Origin: an uncultured Clostridia bacterium
GTDB lineage: Bacteria; Bacillota; Clostridia; TANB77; CAG-508
Assembly (NCBI GenBank): GCA_934122235.1
Contig: CAKOWE010000005.1
Span: 1-64,000 of the forward strand
Length of the DNA: 64,000 nt
Reading direction: 5' to 3'
In this document: in pieces, positions 26,044 to 35,780 of the stretch
How positions within the stretch are numbered: the stretch's first letter is position 1
How the letters are laid out: the number at the start of each line of letters is the position of its first letter
Notes under the pieces: generated by a model
What the model saw: the letters and a program-made list of their open reading frames with translations, nothing else
Told to the model about the DNA's origin: nothing
The model's database searches: none
Translations under genes and position numbers: made by a program

Positions 26044-29000
26044 TTATGACAATTTATTTAATCCTACACTAAATTGCTTTAGTTGTACTATATCTGTTAT
26101 AGTTACTTTTCCGTCACCATTTATATCCATAGCCATTTCTTGTATTTCCGTTGGTTTTTGTAAATTTACACTACATAATTGGATTTGTACAAAATCTGTT
26201 ATACTCATTCTTCCGTCACCGTTCATATCGCCTTTTACAATTATTGTATACTCTTGTGATCCGACTTTTAATTTCATACCTGTTCCAATTTTTTCATTGT
26301 CTTTTACAATGTTGCCATTTTCATCATAAATCTGGTATTCAGTATTAGAAGATATAGAATCCTTAAATTCTTCTAGCTTTGTTCCTGGGTTAATGTTAAA
26401 TATGAAATTAATTGTAATTTCGTATTTTATAGTTTGTATATTTGAATTAGATTTACTATCTATTACTTTTACTACACAAGTATCTTTTGATCTTCCATCT
26501 TTTGTTGATACTATTATTGTAGCTCTTCCTATACTATTAGCTGTAACTACACCTTTTTCGTTAACTGAAACTACTTTTTCATCAGTACTAGACCACACCA
26601 ATTCTTCAGTATTTGGTTCAACAATTGCACTTAACTGAGTAATTTCATCTAATTCTAGTACTAACCAATCTTTGCTTATAGTTATTTTTGCTTCATTGTC
26701 TGTTACATTTATAATGCAAGTATCTTGCAATGTTCCATTCTGGGCTGTTACAGTAATTATAGCTGTTCCTGAACTTTTAGCCGTTAATAATCCATTTTGA
26801 TCTATAGCAACAACCTTGTCGTTATTACTATACCATTTCACGTTCTTATTAGTTGCATTTTCTGGTAATACAGTAGCTGTTAGTTGATATGTATTTCCTA
26901 CTTTTAAATCTAAATTCTTTTTATTAAGACTTACGTTTGTTGCTACTATGTCATTATCTTTAACAGTCACTGTACATGTAGCTGTTTTATTTCCATCTAC
27001 TGTTTGCACTGTTATTACTGCTGTTCCGCTTGATTTTGCTACTATTGTTCCTGTTGGTGATACTGTTGCTACATTTGAATTACTTGATGTCCATTTTACT
27101 TCTTTGTTTGTTGCATTACTTGGATTTACTATAGCTGTTAACTGATATGTATCTCCTATTTGTACGTTTAGTTTATTTGTATTTAATGTAACGCTTGTTA
27201 CTGATATGTTTTTATTTTCAATTGTTACTGTACATGTAGCTGTTTTATTTCCATCTACTGTTTGCACTGTTATTACTGCTGTTCCACTTGATTTTGCTAC
27301 TATTGTTCCTGTTGATGATACTGCTGCTACATTTGAATTACTTGATGTCCATTTTACTTCTTTGTTTGTTGCATTACTTGGATATACTGTAGCTGTTAAT
27401 TGGTATGTATCTCCAGCTTGTAAGTTTAATTTATTTGTATTTAAAGTAACATTTGTTACTGATATGTTTTTATCTGTAACTTTTACAATACATCTATCAG
27501 TTCTGTTTCCATCTACAGTTTTTACTGTTATTGTTGCTGTTCCGTTTTTTCTTGCAATAATCTTTCCTGTTGATGATACTGTTGCTATACTTGAATTACT
27601 TGATGTCCATTTTAATTCTTTGTTTGTTGCATTATTTGGATATACTGTAGCTGTTAATTGATATGTATCTCCAATTTGTAAGTTCATTTCATTGGTATCT
27701 AATATTACTTCTTTTACTGAAATACTATTATCTGTAACAATTACTCTACATATATCATATGCTGACCCATCTTTAGAACTTACCATTATTCTAGCAGTTC
27801 CTTCTTTTCTTGCTGTTATTCTTCCTGTTGATGATACTGTTGCTATACTTGAATTATTTGTTGTCCATTCTAAATCTTTGTTTGTTGCATTACTTGGCCA
27901 AACAGTTGCATTTAATTGATATGTTTCTCCAATTTCTAAATATAATTCATCTTTACTTAATTCTATTTCTTTTATTGGTATTTCTTCTTTTTTTACTGTT
28001 ACTACACAAGTATCTATTTTGCCTCCATCATTTGTTGCTACAACCACTCTAGCGGTACCTTCTCCTCTAGCTGTTATCTTTCCTATTGATGATACTGTTA
28101 CAACATTTGAATTACTTGATGTCCATTTTACATTTTTGTTCGTTGCATTTGTTGGATATACTGTTTCTATCAACTGATATGTTTCACCAATATCTAAAGT
28201 CAAACTCGTTTTATTTAATGTAACATCTGTTACTCTGACATTTTCATCTTTAACAATAACACTACATGTAGCAATTTTATTTCCATCTTCTGTTTTTGCT
28301 GTTATTATTGTCGTTCCTTCTGATAACGCTGTCATCTTTCCTGTTGATGATATTGACATTACTCTTGAATTACTTGATGACCAAGTAACTTTCTTATTTG
28401 TTGCATTACTTGGTGTTATTGTTACTTCTAAAGGTTCAAGCACTTGACCTACTGTCGTTGTAAATCCTAATGGAGATATTTCAATACTTTTTACTGGTAC
28501 TTTATTATCTTTTACATTTACTGTACATATAGCTTTTTTGTTTCCATCAACTGTTTGAGCTGTTATCATCGCAGTTCCTTCTGATAGTGCTGTCATTTTT
28601 CCTGTTGATGATATTGACATTACACTAGGGTTACTTGATGACCATTTTATACTTTTGTTTGTTGCATTACTTGGCGTTATTGTTACTTCTAAAGGTTCAA
28701 GCACTTGACCTACTGTTGTTGTAAATCCTAATGGAGATATTTCAATACTCTTTACTGGTACTTTATTATCTTTTACATTTACTGTACATATAGCTTTTTT
28801 GTTTCCATCAACTGTTTGAGCTGTTATCATCGCAGTTCCTTCTGATAGTGCTGTCATTTTTCCTGTTGATGATATTGACATTACACTAGGGTTACTTGAT
28901 GACCATTTTATACTTTTGTTTGTTGCATTACTTGGCGTTATTGTTACTTCTAAAGGTTCAAGCACTTGACCTACTGTTGTTGTAAATTCTAATGGAGATA

Positions 29001-29688
29001 ATTCAATATTTTGAACAGGAATTATATTGTCTCTTACAGTTACTTTACATGTATCCTTTTTGCTTCCATTTTCTGTTTTTGCTGTTATAATTGCAGTTCC
29101 TTTTGATTTTGCTACCATTCTTCCTGTTGATGATACTGATACTACACTAGGATTGCTTGATGACCAATATACCGTTTTATTTACTACGTTACTTGGTGTA
29201 AAGGTTACATTTATTAAGCCAATATTTTGTCCAACTGAAGCTAAGATACTATGAGTATCTAACTCGATTTTTTCAACTGTTACTTTATCTTTTACAGTTA
29301 TTGTACAAGTATCTTTTTTGTTTCCATCCACTGTTTTTACTGTTATAACTGCTTTTCCCTTTGATTTTGCTATCATTCTTCCTGTTGATGATATTGATAC
29401 TACACTAGAGTTGCTTGATGACCATGTAACATTTTTGTTTGTTGCATTACTTGGTGTTATTGTTATTTTTCTTGGTTGAATAATTTCACCAACAGTTGCA
29501 GTATATGTATGTCTTGCAAAAGAAACACTTTTTACTGCTATTTTTACACTTCTACTACTACCTAATGTACTTGCGTAAGTTGCACTTGAATAATTTATTG
29601 TACTAGCGTTTATTGATTTATTTGAAAATATTACCAATAAACTTAATGTAATCATTAATACAGTTAATAATTTAGACTTTATTTTCAT
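26044..29688 (-). CDS. Secreted protein with twelve Big_2 domains and a C-terminal dockerin
   Basis: 1214 residues. Signal peptide MKIKSKLLTVLMITLSLLVI, then twelve bacterial Ig-like Big_2 units of about 87 residues, each with the pattern PSNATNK..W.SSN..V..VSSTG...A...G.A.IT. A short domain (about 1070-1150) follows, then two EF-hand-like repeats, GDMNGDGRMSITDFVQIQ and MDINGDGKVTITDIVQLKQ, which together make a type I dockerin. The protein would be an extended surface or secreted fibre docking on a cohesin partner. There is no sortase motif. Two adjacent repeats are almost identical in DNA. A GGGGGT ribosome site precedes the ATG. Confidence 0.92.
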   Translation of the reverse strand: MKIKSKLLTVLMITLSLLVIFSNKSINASTINYSSATYASTLGSSRSVKIAVKSVSFARHTYTATVGEIIQPRKITITPSNATNKNVTWSSSNSSVVSISSTGRMIAKSKGKAVITVKTVDGNKKDTCTITVKDKVTVEKIELDTHSILASVGQNIGLINVTFTPSNVVNKTVYWSSSNPSVVSVSSTGRMVAKSKGTAIITAKTENGSKKDTCKVTVRDNIIPVQNIELSPLEFTTTVGQVLEPLEVTITPSNATNKSIKWSSSNPSVMSISSTGKMTALSEGTAMITAQTVDGNKKAICTVNVKDNKVPVKSIEISPLGFTTTVGQVLEPLEVTITPSNATNKSIKWSSSNPSVMSISSTGKMTALSEGTAMITAQTVDGNKKAICTVNVKDNKVPVKSIEISPLGFTTTVGQVLEPLEVTITPSNATNKKVTWSSSNSRVMSISSTGKMTALSEGTTIITAKTEDGNKIATCSVIVKDENVRVTDVTLNKTSLTLDIGETYQLIETVYPTNATNKNVKWTSSNSNVVTVSSIGKITARGEGTARVVVATNDGGKIDTCVVTVKKEEIPIKEIELSKDELYLEIGETYQLNATVWPSNATNKDLEWTTNNSSIATVSSTGRITARKEGTARIMVSSKDGSAYDICRVIVTDNSISVKEVILDTNEMNLQIGDTYQLTATVYPNNATNKELKWTSSNSSIATVSSTGKIIARKNGTATITVKTVDGNRTDRCIVKVTDKNISVTNVTLNTNKLNLQAGDTYQLTATVYPSNATNKEVKWTSSNSNVAAVSSTGTIVAKSSGTAVITVQTVDGNKTATCTVTIENKNISVTSVTLNTNKLNVQIGDTYQLTAIVNPSNATNKEVKWTSSNSNVATVSPTGTIVAKSSGTAVITVQTVDGNKTATCTVTVKDNDIVATNVSLNKKNLDLKVGNTYQLTATVLPENATNKNVKWYSNNDKVVAIDQNGLLTAKSSGTAIITVTAQNGTLQDTCIINVTDNEAKITISKDWLVLELDEITQLSAIVEPNTEELVWSSTDEKVVSVNEKGVVTANSIGRATIIVSTKDGRSKDTCVVKVIDSKSNSNIQTIKYEITINFIFNINPGTKLEEFKDSISSNTEYQIYDENGNIVKDNEKIGTGMKLKVGSQEYTIIVKGDMNGDGRMSITDFVQIQLCSVNLQKPTEIQEMAMDINGDGKVTITDIVQLKQFSVGLNKLS
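28441..28962 (-). repeat. Tandem 261-bp repeat inside the Big_2 gene
   Basis: Units 28441-28701 and 28702-28962 differ at only two bases by direct comparison. Each encodes one 87-residue Big_2 domain. The other domains of the gene are much more diverged, so this duplication is recent or is kept uniform by recombination. Confidence 0.9.
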
Positions 29689-29823
29689 AAATAAATTCTA
29701 CCCCCTTCGGCACAATTATAGCATAATATTCCAAACTTTACAATAAAAAAATGTAAATTATGTAAATTATTGTAATCTACTAAAAAATTGTTATTTCTTT
29801 ATATAAACCGATTTAATACAACA

Positions 29824-29864
29824 AAAAAGATAAATAGAATAATAATTATACTATTTACCTTTTT
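29824..29864 (-). terminator. Terminator after xerD
   Basis: AAAAAGATAAATAG (29824-29837) against CTATTTACCTTTTT (29851-29864) with one wobble pair, and T-rich sequence beyond on the minus strand. Confidence 0.65.
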
Positions 29865-29870
29865 GCTGTG

Positions 29871-30752
29871 TTATGCTCTTGGATGAGCTTTTTTGTATAT
29901 ATTTTTTATACTTTCATCTTGAAATTGCATATAAACTTGTGTTGAAGATATATCTGAATGTCCTAACATTGTTTGTATCGCTTTTAAATCAGCACCATTT
30001 TGTAAAAGATGTGTTGCAAATGAATGTCTTAATACATGTGGAGTAATCTCTTTTGATATATGTGCTTGTTCTTTATAATATTTTACTATTTTCCAAAAAC
30101 CTTGTCTTGTTAACCTTTTTCCATTAATATTTACAAACAAAGCTTTTACAGAATCATCTTTTATTATTATTGGTCTTGCTTTTTCTATATATTCTTTTAA
30201 GGCTTTTAAAGACATCGTTCCTAATGGTATATTTCTTTGTTTTGAGGCTGTTTTACATACTACATAACCTTGTTCAAAATTTACAGCATCAACATCTAAT
30301 GATATTATTTCAGTAACTCTCATCCCAGTAGCATATGCAAATTCTAACATTGCCTTATCTCTCATACCTTTTAAATCTTCTGTACTTGGTTGTTCTAATA
30401 ATAATTCTACTTCTTGTGAAGATAATACACTTGGTGCTTTTTTTTCTATCTTTGGTGATTGAATTCCATCTGTTGGATCTACTTTTATATTTTTCGTTCT
30501 TAATAAATATTGGTAAAATGATCTTATTGAAGCTAGGCTTCTTGATATTGTTGATGATTTCTTATTGTTCTTTTGTAAAAATTTTAAATATGCATTTATG
30601 TCTTCGAATTCAATATTTAGATAATCTAATCCTTTTTTAGAAACATATTCCTCGTATTGAACTATATCTCTTTTGTAAGATTGTAATGTGTTCTCTGATA
30701 GTTTCTTATCATTTTTTAAGAATTCTAAAAAATCATTAATTTGTTTTTCCAT
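29871..30752 (-). CDS. xerD: Tyrosine recombinase XerD
   Basis: 293 residues, the standard Xer length. N-terminal SAM-like domain (LSENTLQSYKRDI), catalytic Arg in ATGMRVTEIISL, HxxR in ITPHVLRHSFATHLL, His in MLGHSDISSTQ and the Tyr nucleophile in QVYMQF. The beta-hairpin Lys region reads TASKQRNIPL rather than the common GKGNKER. It follows spoIIM, the usual clostridial and Bacillus order near the spoII/xerD locus. Resolves chromosome dimers at dif. Confidence 0.9.
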   Translation of the reverse strand: MEKQINDFLEFLKNDKKLSENTLQSYKRDIVQYEEYVSKKGLDYLNIEFEDINAYLKFLQKNNKKSSTISRSLASIRSFYQYLLRTKNIKVDPTDGIQSPKIEKKAPSVLSSQEVELLLEQPSTEDLKGMRDKAMLEFAYATGMRVTEIISLDVDAVNFEQGYVVCKTASKQRNIPLGTMSLKALKEYIEKARPIIIKDDSVKALFVNINGKRLTRQGFWKIVKYYKEQAHISKEITPHVLRHSFATHLLQNGADLKAIQTMLGHSDISSTQVYMQFQDESIKNIYKKAHPRA

Positions 30753-30886
30753 TTTTAAGCACCTCTAGTATAAATTTTAATTTATGCATACTATTTAATA
30801 CAAAATATATTTACATAAATTATTCTTTTATGTTATATCAAAATACGACATAATTGTAAATAGTTTTTTTAAAAAAATAAGTTTTT

Positions 30887-31528
30887 TTAAATATATTTTA
30901 CATAATTTTGTAAAAAGCTAGTAGATACATATACTTCCACAAATGCTGAAATAACTAAAACAATACAAAAGAAAACAGAAAAAGCACTGTGCCTACAAAT
31001 TTCTAATTTTATGTTTTCTCTTCGTCTATCTTTCATAATTGATTTATACAATCTTATTCCACTTATCGCTAATGCAAACATTGCAGGTATAAATATAATA
31101 TTATGTATCAAAAGTGTGCTTATTGACAAAAGTGCACCTTTACCTCCAAAAGTCGCCATTAAACATGATATTGTATAACTTAGTGCAAATCCTCTATATG
31201 CTATAATAGCATATACAATTGGTACTCCAATCACTGTACAGCCCATAAACCACAATAAAAATCCTAATAACATATTGCTTTTAATTGTATCTTTTAGCAA
31301 AGCCATTTTATCTATTGTATTTTCGTTATTTTTTAATTCGCCTACAAAATTATTTACATATGAATTTATTTCCTGTTTCTGAATCTCCGTTGAATTATTA
31401 ACAAATACAACTCCTGCTACAATCCCTATTATAAATATTAATGTAATTATTGAATATTCCTTTATATTATTTACAATATGATTATATATAACATTTCTAT
31501 CTTTGGTATTTTTTTTAATTTTCTTCAT
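30887..31528 (-). CDS. spoIIM: Stage II sporulation protein M
   Basis: 213 residues, five membrane segments, with the family blocks FIIGIVAGVVFVNNS near the N-terminus, LLGFLLWFMGCTVIGVPIVYAIIAYRGFALSY and LIHNIIFIPAMFALA. SpoIIM is part of the DMP complex with SpoIID and SpoIIP that remodels septal peptidoglycan and drives engulfment. GGAGCG precedes the ATG. xerD is next in the same direction. Confidence 0.92.
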   Translation of the reverse strand: MKKIKKNTKDRNVIYNHIVNNIKEYSIITLIFIIGIVAGVVFVNNSTEIQKQEINSYVNNFVGELKNNENTIDKMALLKDTIKSNMLLGFLLWFMGCTVIGVPIVYAIIAYRGFALSYTISCLMATFGGKGALLSISTLLIHNIIFIPAMFALAISGIRLYKSIMKDRRRENIKLEICRHSAFSVFFCIVLVISAFVEVYVSTSFLQNYVKYI

Positions 31529-31570
31529 ATGTTATCACGCTCCTAACATAATATCTATGCAATAAATAAA

Positions 31571-31600
31571 AAAAAAGAACAAATAAATTGTTCCTTTTTT
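31571..31600 (-). terminator. Terminator of the endonuclease Q operon
   Basis: AAAAAAGAACAA (31571-31582) against TTGTTC-TTTTTT (31588-31600) with one bulged base, and A/T runs on both sides. Confidence 0.65.
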
Positions 31601-31612
31601 ACATTAAAGTAA

Positions 31613-32812
31613 TTATTCATTACTTACTTTAATGTGTCCATATATTCCTCCACCACCAGCTTGTATATCAACATTGCCATCGCGTGCATTTATTATATTT
31701 TTTGCAATTTTTTCTCCAACCACTGCCTCTATATCATCAAAAGATAATTTATGCAATATATTCATTTCTGTTTCAAATGTATTTAATAATTTGTCAATTG
31801 TTTTACTTCCTAATCCTGGTATAAAAGTAAGTGGTATTTGATAATAATAAGGTGGTCTATCTTGTGGACTTATTGTTTTTGGTTTATCCTTAATTTGCTC
31901 TATTCTATCAAAAACACCCATAGTAACATTTCTACTATCACAAGTATCACATTTAGTAACTGGTGCCTCACCTGCTATATTCTTTTCACATACCTCGCAA
32001 TAAGTTCTGTGATATTTACCTAACTTTGGATCTAACCCGTAATTGGCTATAATTTTTCTTCCATCTTCTTTCTTTAAAGCTTTTAATATTTCTTTAAAAC
32101 TTATGTCTTCTACCAAAATTTTATTGTACTCTCTTGCAATCTTAGGTAAAGAGTGTGCATCTGAATTAGTTAAAAATGTCTTATTTTCCAATTCTGATAT
32201 TGTATCAGCCAAAAAAGTATCGGAACTCAATCCCAATTCAATTGCTAATATTTTATTATATTTTTCTTTGAATATTTTTTCTAATCTATCAGTACAATTT
32301 CCATAAAAGCTTTTGTGCGGAGTAAACGCATGTGCAGGTACTAAAATTCCATTATACTTTTCTACAATATCTAATAATTCATAAGCTGAAATATCAGCTC
32401 TTTGTGAACTTAAAGTTATATTCTTTATGTGATGGCTCATTTCGTTTGAAAAATTCTTTATATCACTTAAAGATGGAAAATAACATAAATTATGAGCGCT
32501 TCCTGTTTTCCCATGTTCATTTATCTCAGAAGTTTCTATTTCACTTCCAAGTATTATACATACTTTATCTTTATATATAATGCCTCCATCTTTTATTTCA
32601 TAAGCATCTCCTGATGTTAAAAATTTTTCTATATCTTCTATAACATAAGGAGATGCACAATCTATAATTCCAACAACGTTAATTCCTTTTCTATCAACAC
32701 ATTCCCTTGCAATGTTAGCAAAATTCAAAGATTTTGCTGCTGTTATTTTTATTGGTTTATTATTTTCGCTTCTTCCTATGTGAACGTGTAAATCTGCAAA
32801 TATTTCGTACAT
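31613..32812 (-). CDS. Endonuclease Q family protein (PHP domain)
   Basis: 399 residues. The PHP metal site starts with FADLHVHIG, then GIIDCASP, GSEIETSE, VPAHAFTPH and NSDAHSLP. A four-Cys zinc knuckle follows, CEVCEKN...CDTCDS (residues about 275-300), then a helix-hairpin-helix-like end (FIPGLGSKTIDKLL). This is the layout of archaeal endonuclease Q, which cuts next to deaminated bases, and of its Bacillus relatives (YqxK type). It closes an operon with two uncharacterised genes. Confidence 0.85.
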   Translation of the reverse strand: MYEIFADLHVHIGRSENNKPIKITAAKSLNFANIARECVDRKGINVVGIIDCASPYVIEDIEKFLTSGDAYEIKDGGIIYKDKVCIILGSEIETSEINEHGKTGSAHNLCYFPSLSDIKNFSNEMSHHIKNITLSSQRADISAYELLDIVEKYNGILVPAHAFTPHKSFYGNCTDRLEKIFKEKYNKILAIELGLSSDTFLADTISELENKTFLTNSDAHSLPKIAREYNKILVEDISFKEILKALKKEDGRKIIANYGLDPKLGKYHRTYCEVCEKNIAGEAPVTKCDTCDSRNVTMGVFDRIEQIKDKPKTISPQDRPPYYYQIPLTFIPGLGSKTIDKLLNTFETEMNILHKLSFDDIEAVVGEKIAKNIINARDGNVDIQAGGGGIYGHIKVSNE

Positions 32813-32850
32813 TTTTTATATCCTTCCTAGTTATTTAACATTAGAATTTA

Positions 32851-33225
32851 TTAACGCTCTTCTCCAACTGCTCCTGTTTCTTTTGACTTAGTACTCTCGT
32901 ATATGGTGTAACCATCATCATCTATTACAGCATGATCTATATCTTTTCCTTTTTCACCTGATAATCTTTCCTTTATAGCCTTTCCAAGGGCTTCAGCCAT
33001 ATCTTCAGTATTTCTAATTGGCTTTTGACCCATTTCACTTTTTAATTGGCTAACTAAATCTTTTGGAATTGTATCATCCTTTTTAATATTAGCAATAGGT
33101 TTTTTCTCATTTTGGGTCTCTAGTGTTTCTCTAGCACTAGTAAGAACTTCTATGCATTCATTTATGTCATCTGCTCTATTCACTCCAATAATAAGATAAT
33201 CTAGATATGTAATTTCCTTAGACAT
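32851..33225 (-). CDS. Hypothetical protein, 124 residues
   Basis: Not recognised. The N-terminus MSKEITYLDYLIIGVNRADD looks folded; the rest is charged, with a helix at EDMAEALGKAIKERLSGE and an acidic, probably disordered tail. It overlaps the upstream gene by 8 bases and precedes the endonuclease Q gene by about 40, so all three are probably one operon and may act together in repair or nucleotide surveillance. Confidence 0.75.
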   Translation of the reverse strand: MSKEITYLDYLIIGVNRADDINECIEVLTSARETLETQNEKKPIANIKKDDTIPKDLVSQLKSEMGQKPIRNTEDMAEALGKAIKERLSGEKGKDIDHAVIDDDGYTIYESTKSKETGAVGEER

Positions 33226-33763
33226 TTATTTTTACCTCCCTCATTTGTTCAACAAAATCAACAAATTGCCCCATATATATATTTTTCTTATCTTTTAAAT
33301 TTCTTTCTCTAAGTAAAACTAATGCTTCATCTACAGGAAATCCTCTTCTTTCAGGTCTATGCATAAGCATACCGCCAAAGTTGTCAACCAACTCTAGTAT
33401 ATCACTTTCTTTTTCTCTTGGTTCACTTCCGCTATATCTATTTTGTTCTAAGCAAATCTTACAAAATCTTTCTGAAAATCCTAAAGTTCTTAAAAAGTTA
33501 GCACTATCTCTAGCGTATAATTCAATTTCTTCTCTAGTTTGTGGATTGTCTTTCTTTTTGCATGCACATAACAAACAAGCTGTAAGTACTAAATTTTCAT
33601 CCACATCAATGTTCATTTTATCTATAAAAAGCTTTGCTAATTCCGTTTTTAATATTACTGATTTGTCATAAAATATATCAACTTTCTTTTTTAAGTAATA
33701 TACTATTTCCATTTTTCTTATATAATCTGGTTCTTGTAAAATATATTCTGCAAAGGTTTCCAT
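33218..33763 (-). CDS. Hypothetical helical protein, 181 residues
   Basis: Not recognised. It is almost wholly helical, with a Cys-rich helix (LTACLLCACKKK) and FCKICLEQNRY, followed by LELVDNFGGMLMHRPERRGFP. The spacing recalls a degenerate HD domain, but the metal-binding HD pair is not present. It is the first gene of the endonuclease Q operon. Start at 33763 follows AAAGGATG. Confidence 0.7.
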   Translation of the reverse strand: METFAEYILQEPDYIRKMEIVYYLKKKVDIFYDKSVILKTELAKLFIDKMNIDVDENLVLTACLLCACKKKDNPQTREEIELYARDSANFLRTLGFSERFCKICLEQNRYSGSEPREKESDILELVDNFGGMLMHRPERRGFPVDEALVLLRERNLKDKKNIYMGQFVDFVEQMREVKINV

Positions 33764-33916
33764 TTTTATATCATCCTTTCTAACTTTCTTTTGTAAGAAA
33801 AACCAAATATTTTTCCTTTTACTTTAGAACTCTTCTTTTTAGGCTATTATATTTCATTAAAATATATTTTTCAACATTTGTAATATAATCTTAATACTAG
33901 TGTAATATTATTGTAA

Positions 33917-34351
33917 TTAAATATTCTGTATTGCGTTTCTTGCTAGTTCGTCACATCTATTGTTATATTCGTTATCTGCATGTCCTTTTACTTTTATAAA
34001 AGTTATTTTATGTTGTTGAGTAAATTCATATAAACTTTCCCATAATTCTTTGTTTTTAACTGGTTCTTTATTTGCGGTTTTCCAGTTGTTTTTTCTCCAA
34101 TTATATATCCAGCCTTGATTAAACGCATTTACAACATAAGCACTATCGCTATATATTTCTACATCACATTCATGTTTTAATATTTTTAGTCCCTCTAATA
34201 CTGCTGTTATTTCCATAATATTATTAGTAGTATTTTTACACCCTCCACTAATTTCTTTTTTTATATCTTTATACATTAGTATTGTTCCCCAGCCACCAGG
34301 TCCTGGATTACCAGAGCAAGCGCCATCTGTGTATATTATAACTTTATCCAA
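33917..34351 (-). CDS. rnhA: Ribonuclease HI
   Basis: 144 residues. Catalytic residues are in place: Asp in YTDGACSGNPGPGGWG, Glu in NNIMEITAVLEGL, Asp in VEIYSDSAYVVNAFNQGW, His and Asp in KVKGHADNEYNNRCDELA. No hybrid-binding domain. Removes RNA from RNA-DNA hybrids. Single gene, divergent from tmcAL; an incomplete RNase HII gene lies at the far end of the window. Confidence 0.95.
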   Translation of the reverse strand: MDKVIIYTDGACSGNPGPGGWGTILMYKDIKKEISGGCKNTTNNIMEITAVLEGLKILKHECDVEIYSDSAYVVNAFNQGWIYNWRKNNWKTANKEPVKNKELWESLYEFTQQHKITFIKVKGHADNEYNNRCDELARNAIQNI

Positions 34352-34487
34352 AAAACTTCCCCCTTATATTGTTTTTTTTGTTTTATTGTGTTATTATATC
34401 AATTAATTGTAAATCAAACAATAATAATGATAAATTAGTCTATTTTTTTATTATTTTTAACTATTTGCAACTCAAACGGAGGTTTTT

Positions 34488-35738
34488 ATGGGAAAGATTC
34501 TTGGCATTATAGCCGAATATAATCCATTTCATAATGGTCATTTATATCACATTAATCAATCTAAAGAACTAGTAAATCCTGATTATACCGTATGTATTGT
34601 TTCCGGAAATTTTGTTCAAAGAGGGAATGTATCTATAATAGATAAATGGTCAAAAACTGAAATGGCTCTTAGAGGCGGAGCAAACTTAGTAATTGAATTA
34701 CCAACAATATACAGTATTTCTAGTGCAGAAAACTTCTCAGAAGGATGCATTAAAATATTAAGTTCCTTTAAATCCGATACTGTTTTATCTTTCGGCAGTG
34801 AATGCGGAGACATAAATACATTAGACAGATTTGCAGAAATATTATATAAAGAACCTCCCGAATATAAATCTTTATTAAACCATGAGTTACAAACCGGTGT
34901 TTCTTATCCAAAAGCTAGAGAAAACGCTTTGCTTATGTATGTTAATGATATTAGAAAATATGCTAACACTCTTTCTTGTCCCAACAACATATTAGGAATA
35001 GAATATTTAAAAGCTATAAAAAGACTTAAAAGCAATATTTTACCAATTACATTAAAAAGATTTGGTGTTGAGCATGACAGTTCTAATATTGTAGATTCTT
35101 TTGCCAGTGCAACACATATAAGAACTCTACTTTGTGAAAATAAAGATATTTCAAAATTAGTACCTAGATTTACATATGATATACTTGCTAGGCAAATAAA
35201 TAGTGGAAAATCTGTATTAGATATCGCAGCTTTCGAAAGGGAAATTTTATATTCTTTGCGCAGAATGACAAATAACGAAATCAAAAATTTACCAGACGTT
35301 ACTGAAAGTCTAGCGAACTCATTAATATACGCTATAAATTCTTGTAACTCATACTCTGAAGTTATTGACATGGTAAAATCAAAAACATATACATTGTCTA
35401 GAATAAAAAGAATTTTATTATACGCATTACTTGGCATTACTAAAGACGATATGGAAAATTCAAGAAAAACTAAACCATATATTCGTGTATTAGGACTAGA
35501 TGAAAAAGGAAAAGAATTATTATCTGAACTTGCCAAATCAAATTCTAAAGTTCCGGTAATTACATCTGTTAAAAATTTTTATACAACTTCTAATAATAAA
35601 ATATTAAATAGAATGTTAAATTTAGATATATTAGCAACGAATATATATACTTTAGAATATCTTAATGATTCACAAGCTAATTTAGATTATACTCAAAAAC
35701 TTGTAACACTCCCTACCGAAAAAGATTATATAAAATAG
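34488..35738 (+). CDS. tmcAL: tRNA(Met) cytidine acetate ligase
   Basis: 416 residues, the usual TmcAL (YlbM) length. The nucleotidyltransferase fold begins IIAEYNPFHNGHLYHI with the HxGH motif, then VSGNFVQRG and LRGGANLVIELPTIYSISSAENF. TmcAL activates acetate with ATP and makes N4-acetylcytidine at position 34 of elongator tRNA-Met; a tRNA with that anticodon is in this window. An ACGGAGG site precedes the ATG. Confidence 0.93.
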   Translation: MGKILGIIAEYNPFHNGHLYHINQSKELVNPDYTVCIVSGNFVQRGNVSIIDKWSKTEMALRGGANLVIELPTIYSISSAENFSEGCIKILSSFKSDTVLSFGSECGDINTLDRFAEILYKEPPEYKSLLNHELQTGVSYPKARENALLMYVNDIRKYANTLSCPNNILGIEYLKAIKRLKSNILPITLKRFGVEHDSSNIVDSFASATHIRTLLCENKDISKLVPRFTYDILARQINSGKSVLDIAAFEREILYSLRRMTNNEIKNLPDVTESLANSLIYAINSCNSYSEVIDMVKSKTYTLSRIKRILLYALLGITKDDMENSRKTKPYIRVLGLDEKGKELLSELAKSNSKVPVITSVKNFYTTSNNKILNRMLNLDILATNIYTLEYLNDSQANLDYTQKLVTLPTEKDYIK

Positions 35739-35744
35739 AAAATA

Positions 35745-35776
35745 AAAAACCATAATTTTTATTAATTATGGTTTTT
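35745..35776. terminator. Bidirectional terminator between tmcAL and galE
   Basis: Perfect 13-base arms AAAAACCATAATT (35745-35757) against 35764-35776, flanked by A and T runs. Confidence 0.8.
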
Positions 35777-35780
35777 GTTT

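Noticed and set aside
27000..29500. CRISPR-like or satellite repeats
   Set aside because: The periodic repeats are 261 bases, encode Big_2 domains in one frame, and have no spacer structure; antisense open frames there are mirror images of the repeats.
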